Shown: piece after piece, positions 14,387 through 17,594 of the stretch | Numbering within the stretch: position 1 is the first letter of the stretch | Layout: every line of letters starts with the position of its first letter | DNA from: Acidiphilium sp. CAG:727 | GTDB taxonomy: Bacteria; Bacillota; Clostridia; Christensenellales; Borkfalkiaceae | Length of the DNA: 17,594 nucleotides | Assembly: GCA_000437515.1 (NCBI GenBank) | Contig: FR898464.1 | Location: forward strand, 4,050 to 21,643 | Direction: 5' to 3' | Translations under genes and position numbers: made by a program | Notes under the pieces: generated by a model | The model's database searches: none | What the model was told of the DNA's origin: nothing | The model's input: only the letters and a program-made list of their open reading frames with translations

Positions 14387-14904
14387 TAACGTTCGGGTTC
14401 GTCGTATTCCTCTCCGTTAGTATCGACCGTAACTTCTTCCATAATCTGGTCGCGAAGTGGTTTATCGTTATAATCCGTATTGCATTTCGCTATTTCGTCT
14501 ACCACGTCCATACCGTCGATAATCATACCGAAAGCGGCGTATTGCCCGTCGAGATGAGGTGCGTCTGCGTGCATAATAAAAAATTGCGAACCTGCGCTGT
14601 TTGGCATCATCGAACGCGCCATAGAAAGTACGCCTCGTTTGTGTTTCAGGGGGTTTTTGAATCCGTTTTTGTCGAAATCTCCCCTTATGGTATACCCCGG
14701 ACCTCCCGTTCCGTTACCTTTCGGATCTCCGCCCTGAATCATGAATCCTTCGATTACGCGGTGGAAGCAAAGCCCGTTGTAAAATCCTTTGTTTACGAGA
14801 GAAATAAAGTTATTGACCGTGTTCGGCGCGTATTCGGGATAGAGTTCGGCGTAAAAAGTCTTTCCGCCTTTCATTTTGAAAGTTACTATAGGGTTATTGC
14901 TCAT
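14383..14904 (-). CDS. ppiB: Peptidyl-prolyl cis-trans isomerase, cyclophilin type
   Basis: A cytosolic cyclophilin that speeds proline isomerisation in folding proteins. Its 173 residues include the hallmark FHRVIEGFMIQGGDPKGNGTG (47-67), GSQFFIMHADAPHLDGQYAAFG and the catalytic Arg of FHR. The tryptophan of cyclosporin-sensitive eukaryotic members is His here (PHLDG), as in many bacterial enzymes. No signal peptide. GAGG lies eight bases before the ATG. It follows the dCMP deaminase gene by 36 bases, and its TGA overlaps the TTG candidate start of ytfI, so it probably belongs to the same mRNA as the sporulation genes downstream. Confidence 0.94.
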   Translation of the reverse strand: MSNNPIVTFKMKGGKTFYAELYPEYAPNTVNNFISLVNKGFYNGLCFHRVIEGFMIQGGDPKGNGTGGPGYTIRGDFDKNGFKNPLKHKRGVLSMARSMMPNSAGSQFFIMHADAPHLDGQYAAFGMIIDGMDVVDEIAKCNTDYNDKPLRDQIMEEVTVDTNGEEYDEPERY

Positions 14905-14940
14905 TGTATTCGCCTCTGTCAGTTTTATAGAGTTTATAAA

Positions 14941-15390
14941 TTAATCGTTTAATTGATCGACCGTAATTCCCGCTTCTCTGAAAAGTTCCATAGAGAATTC
15001 GTCGGGATAGCCGTAACAATATACGACGCGTTTGATTCCGGAATTGATTATCATCTTACAACATATCACGCACGGTTGATGTGTGCAATACAAGGTTGCG
15101 CCGTCAACCGAGATACCGAGTTTTGCGGCTTGCGCGATGGCGTTTTGCTCGGCATGAACGGCATAGCAAAGTTCGAGTTTGGTTCCGCTCGCAACGTTTA
15201 ATTTTCTTCTTAAACATTCGCCGCGGGATTTGCAGTTCTCTATACCGCTCGGAGCGCCGTTATATCCCGTGGTCATAATCCTCTTATCTTTTACTATGAC
15301 CGCTCCGACTTGTCTGTTTTCCTGAAAACAACTCGACCATGTTGCCACAAGTTTTGCCATTTCGATAAATCTTTTATCCCATTTATCCAT
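14941..15390 (-). CDS. Deoxycytidylate (dCMP) deaminase
   Basis: A zinc deaminase converting dCMP to dUMP, the precursor of dTMP. The 149-residue protein (ComEB type) has the zinc-site motifs HAE (79-81, with catalytic E81) and PCVIC (C107 and C110), plus the family's N-terminal RDKQVGAVIVKD-like stretch (here RQVGAVIVKD, 26-35) and NGAPSG (44-49). A GGGGA ribosome site lies seven bases upstream of the ATG and a promoter is visible at 15422-15450, so this is the first gene of the long minus-strand run. It is divergent from groES. Confidence 0.94.
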   Translation of the reverse strand: MDKWDKRFIEMAKLVATWSSCFQENRQVGAVIVKDKRIMTTGYNGAPSGIENCKSRGECLRRKLNVASGTKLELCYAVHAEQNAIAQAAKLGISVDGATLYCTHQPCVICCKMIINSGIKRVVYCYGYPDEFSMELFREAGITVDQLND

Positions 15391-15421
15391 AAAATCGTCC
15401 CCGAAAGGTTTTGTCTGCTAT

Positions 15422-15450
15422 ATTTTAACACAATTCGAGATATTTAGCAA
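15422..15450 (-). promoter_or_regulatory. Sigma-A promoter of the dCMP deaminase operon
   Basis: Minus-strand -35 TTGCTA (15445-15450), a 17-base spacer, and -10 TAAAAT (15422-15427, five of six) with a TG one base upstream (extended -10). The predicted start is near 15415, giving a leader of about 25 bases that includes the GGGGA site. Confidence 0.65.
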
Positions 15451-15527
15451 TAATTTTTTTCCATTTGTCGAAACGGAAACCTAAAAAATAATTTTTTTGA
15501 AAAAAAATATTAAAATGAACCTAAAAA
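15449..15527. repeat. AT-rich block with short direct repeats between the divergent promoters
   Basis: AATAATTTTTTT occurs exactly at 15449-15460 and 15487-15498; AACCTAAAAA occurs at 15478-15487 and 15518-15527; ATTTTTTT-GA-AAAAAAAT (15491-15508) is an inverted repeat. The block ends just before the groES -35. It may act as a bent or UP-element-like promoter enhancer; it holds no gene. Confidence 0.5.
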
Positions 15528-15530
15528 TTA

Positions 15531-15558
15531 TTGACAAAACTTAACAAAAGGCTATAAT
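15531..15558 (+). promoter_or_regulatory. Sigma-A promoter of groES-groEL
   Basis: A perfect -35 TTGACA (15531-15536), a 16-base spacer and a perfect -10 TATAAT (15553-15558). Transcription should begin around 15565, inside the CIRCE operator. Confidence 0.9.
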
Positions 15559-15562
15559 AGTG

Positions 15563-15589
15563 TTAGCAGTCTAACGTATAGAGTGCTAA
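15563..15589 (+). promoter_or_regulatory. CIRCE operator (HrcA binding site)
   Basis: TTAGCAGTC, nine bases, GAGTGCTAA. The right half is a perfect CIRCE arm and the left half has one mismatch (G for C, seventh base). Its place at the transcription start of groES is the standard one and predicts heat-inducible repression by HrcA; hrcA itself is not in the window. Confidence 0.95.
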
Positions 15590-15611
15590 AACAAAAAACC
15601 GGAGGTAAATT

Positions 15612-15878
15612 ATGAAAATTAAACCTTTATACGACAATATTGTAGTCGAATTAAAAGAACAAAACGAAACGACGAAGAGCGGATTCTTCCTTCCCTCCTC
15701 TTCGGAAAAATACGTTACCGCAAAAGTATTGGCGGCAGGATGCGGAGTCGACGGGAAAATGCTCGTTAAAGAGGGTGACGTCGTACTGTTCCCCGCAAAT
15801 TCGGTAATCAAGGCAAAAGTAAACGGTGAAGAAGTTTCGATTATAACTCAATCAGACGTTCTCGCCGTCGTAGAATAA
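15612..15878 (+). CDS. groES: Co-chaperonin GroES, short variant
   Basis: GroES caps the GroEL cavity in the ATP-driven protein-folding cycle in the cytosol. The 88-residue product has the fold's start (KIKPLYDNIVVEL), the mobile loop (~17-31) and the closing SIITQSDVLAVVE. Two things are odd. The hydrophobic tripeptide that docks on GroEL is FFL (25-27) rather than the usual IVL. The roof hairpin after AAGCG is about six residues shorter than in B. subtilis (94 residues), and the KYAGTEVK-like segment is replaced by PANSVIKAK. GGAGG lies six bases before the ATG. It is regulated by the CIRCE element just upstream, and groEL follows after 21 bases. Confidence 0.95.
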   Translation: MKIKPLYDNIVVELKEQNETTKSGFFLPSSSEKYVTAKVLAAGCGVDGKMLVKEGDVVLFPANSVIKAKVNGEEVSIITQSDVLAVVE

Positions 15879-15899
15879 TATTATAAGGAGTGACTTATT

Positions 15900-17531
15900 A
15901 TGGCAAAACAGATTAAATACGGCGAAGAAGCAAGGAAAGCGCTTGAGGCAGGCGTAAATACCCTCGCCGATACCGTTAAGATTACGTTAGGTCCCAAAGG
16001 TAGAAACGTCGTTCTCGATAAAAAGTACGGCGCTCCGCTGATTACCAACGACGGCGTTACGATCGCCAAAGAAATAGAACTTAAAGACCCGTTTGAAAAT
16101 ATGGGGGCGCAACTCGTTAAAGAGGTTTCGACTAAGACTAACGACGTCGCCGGCGACGGAACGACCACCGCGGTAGTTTTGGCGCAGGCTATTATCAAGG
16201 AAGGGCTTAAGAACCTTGCCGCCGGAGCAAACCCGATAGTATTGAAGAAAGGTATACAAAAAGCGGTTGACGCGACGGTAGATGAACTTAAAAAGATAAG
16301 CAAACCCGTTGAGTCTAAAAACGCGATCGCGCAAGTCGCTTCTATTTCGGCAGGCGACGAAAATATAGGCAATCTTATTTCAGAAGCAATGGAAAAAGTC
16401 GGTAAAGACGGCGTAATCACCATTCAGGAAAGCAAAACTATGAAAACCGAACTCTCTACCGTCGACGGTATGTCGTTTGACAGAGGTTATGCTTCGGCGT
16501 ATATGGTTACCGATACCGATAAAATGGTAGCAGTTTACGACAATCCCGTTATCCTTATTACCGATAAGAAGATTTCTTCGGTACAGGAAATACTCCCCGT
16601 CATCGAACCCATCGCTCAACAAGGTCAGAAACTTTTAATTATTGCCGAGGACGTAGAAGGCGACGCTCTCGCCGCTTTGGTGGTAAATAAATTAAAAGGC
16701 GTTTTCAACTCCGTTGCCGTTAAAGCCCCCGGATTCGGCGACAGAAGAAAGGCTATGCTCGAAGATATTGCTATTTTAACCGGAGGTCAGGTGGTTTCTT
16801 CCGAACTCGGCGTCGAATTCAAAGACGTTACGCCCGACATGCTCGGTCGCGCAGGACAAATCAAGGTCGATAAAGACAATACCGTTATTATAGACGGCGC
16901 GGGCGATCCGGATGCAATCAAGGCAAGAGTTTCGTCTATCAAGAAACAAATCGAGGAAACGACTTCCGATTACGACAGAGAAAAACTTCAGGAAAGACTC
17001 GCCAAACTTGCGGGCGGCGTAGCCGTCATCAACGTCGGCGCGGCGACCGAAGTCGAAATGAAAGAAAAGAAAATGCGTATCGAAGACGCTTTGGCAGCCA
17101 CGAAAGCGGCGGTCGAAGAAGGTATCGTTCCCGGCGGCGGAACTGCCCTTCTTACCGCTATTCCCGCTCTTAAAGCCTTAATTGCTAAACTTTCGGGAGA
17201 CGAAAAGACCGGCGCGCAGATTATACTTACCGCTCTCGAAGAGCCCGTAAGACAAATCGCAAAGAACGCAGGACTCGACGGATCCGTTATTTTAAGTAAT
17301 ATATTAAGGAGCAGAAAGACAAACTACGGCTTCGACGCATATAAAAACGAATACGTCGATATGGTGGAAAGCGGAATAATCGACCCGACGAAAGTTACAC
17401 GTTCGGCTCTTCAGAACGCCGCTTCTATCGCCGCAACGTTACTCACCACCGAGAGTATCGTAACCGATATTCCCGAACCCGTACCCCCGATGCCCCAAGG
17501 CGGTCAAGGCGGAATGGGCGGAATGTATTAA
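15900..17531 (+). CDS. groEL: Chaperonin GroEL (Hsp60)
   Basis: The ATP-dependent double-ring chaperonin, 543 residues, full length. Visible signatures are the N-terminal AKQIKYGEEARKAL, the nucleotide loop LGPKGRNVVLD (30-40), GDGTTTA (85-91), the apical domain with IAEDVEGDALAALVVNKLKG, and the equatorial KKMRIEDALAATKAAVEEG, whose Asp corresponds to the catalytic E. coli D398. The C-terminus ends in a short glycine-methionine tail (GGQGGMGGMY). AAGGAG precedes the ATG. It is co-transcribed with groES under CIRCE control; a hairpin 39 bases after the stop probably ends the mRNA. Nothing in GroEL looks degenerate, in contrast to its altered GroES partner. Confidence 0.98.
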   Translation: MAKQIKYGEEARKALEAGVNTLADTVKITLGPKGRNVVLDKKYGAPLITNDGVTIAKEIELKDPFENMGAQLVKEVSTKTNDVAGDGTTTAVVLAQAIIKEGLKNLAAGANPIVLKKGIQKAVDATVDELKKISKPVESKNAIAQVASISAGDENIGNLISEAMEKVGKDGVITIQESKTMKTELSTVDGMSFDRGYASAYMVTDTDKMVAVYDNPVILITDKKISSVQEILPVIEPIAQQGQKLLIIAEDVEGDALAALVVNKLKGVFNSVAVKAPGFGDRRKAMLEDIAILTGGQVVSSELGVEFKDVTPDMLGRAGQIKVDKDNTVIIDGAGDPDAIKARVSSIKKQIEETTSDYDREKLQERLAKLAGGVAVINVGAATEVEMKEKKMRIEDALAATKAAVEEGIVPGGGTALLTAIPALKALIAKLSGDEKTGAQIILTALEEPVRQIAKNAGLDGSVILSNILRSRKTNYGFDAYKNEYVDMVESGIIDPTKVTRSALQNAASIAATLLTTESIVTDIPEPVPPMPQGGQGGMGGMY

Positions 17532-17570
17532 AAATATTATGAAGACTAAAACCTCCTACTAAAAAAGCGG

Positions 17571-17594
17571 CGGTCTCGAATAAGTTCGAGACCG
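17571..17594 (+). terminator. Hairpin after groEL, probable terminator (cut by window end)
   Basis: A perfect ten-base stem CGGTCTCGAA / TTCGAGACCG with loop TAAG. An A-tract followed by GCGG (17561-17570) precedes it, so a matching CCGC-T-tract may follow beyond the window, making a longer, possibly bidirectional terminator. The T-tract itself is not visible. Confidence 0.65.

Noticed and set aside
14542..14952. Plus-strand open frame of 136 codons opposite ppiB
   Set aside because: Antisense shadow; composition looks like reverse translation of the cyclophilin.
15460..15480. Imperfect hairpin TTTCC...GGAAA between the divergent promoters
   Set aside because: Has a mismatch, weak A/T pairs and no T-tract in terminator position; does not look like an attenuator.
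15881..16423. Minus-strand open frame of 180 codons opposite groEL
   Set aside because: Ser/Ala-rich antisense shadow of groEL; common artefact for this gene.
17551..17560. AGTAGGAGGT on the minus strand after groEL, resembling a ribosome site
   Set aside because: No start codon follows within range and the frames close at once (TAG, TAA).
1..17594. CRISPR arrays, insertion sequences, phage genes, tRNA or rRNA
   Set aside because: No repeat-spacer pattern, transposase, integrase or structural RNA signature was seen on either strand.

Overview
The window (17,594 bases) looks like chromosomal DNA from an endospore-forming, Gram-positive Firmicute, most likely a member of the Clostridia. The evidence is the set of sporulation genes (spoVAC, spoVAD, spoVAE, yunB, ytfI/ytfJ and a sporulation-type D,D-carboxypeptidase), MutS2, a NifZ-ThiI pair, and a groESL operon with a CIRCE/HrcA operator. 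The spoVA operon is the short C-D-E form typical of clostridia. Coding sequence is dense. A+T-rich intergenic DNA alternates with coding DNA rich in TCG, ACG, GCG and CCG. I see no mobile element, CRISPR array, rRNA or tRNA. No gene-free stretch exceeds 300 bases; the longest is 15391-15611 (221 bases), which holds two divergent promoters and CIRCE.

Layout, left to right. Everything up to 15390 is on the minus strand, so it is transcribed right to left. (1) 39-2850: a membrane protein of unknown function, then a NifZ-type cysteine desulfurase and ThiI, joined by ATGA overlaps behind a strong extended -10 promoter. This is a sulfur-relay module for 4-thiouridine in tRNA. (2) 2955-7453: a U32-family protein and MutS2, overlapping by one base. 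(3) 7528-10126: a late-sporulation block with a sigma-G-type promoter, a 30-codon small ORF, spoVAC, spoVAD, spoVAE and yunB (the last with its own sigma-E-like promoter), ending at a clear terminator. (4) 10161-15390: a tightly packed run of dCMP deaminase, cyclophilin, ytfI, ytfJ, D,D-carboxypeptidase, an RluB-type pseudouridine synthase, a coiled-coil orphan and a short M19 dipeptidase. (5) 15531-17594, plus strand: promoter, CIRCE, groES, groEL and a terminal hairpin.

The most unusual signal is at the gene starts. Three minus-strand genes (U32, yunB, dipeptidase), and the small ORF in front of spoVAC, have no visible Shine-Dalgarno sequence and carry a TANNNT -10-like hexamer 5-6 bases before the ATG, the signature of leaderless mRNAs. 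Other genes in the window have normal GGAGG-type sites. Second-tier observations are a MutS2 whose Smr domain has lost the LDLR-type motif, a shortened GroES with an altered mobile loop, an ACG codon exactly where the spoVAC Shine-Dalgarno predicts a start, and an uncharacterised coiled-coil gene coupled to rluB.
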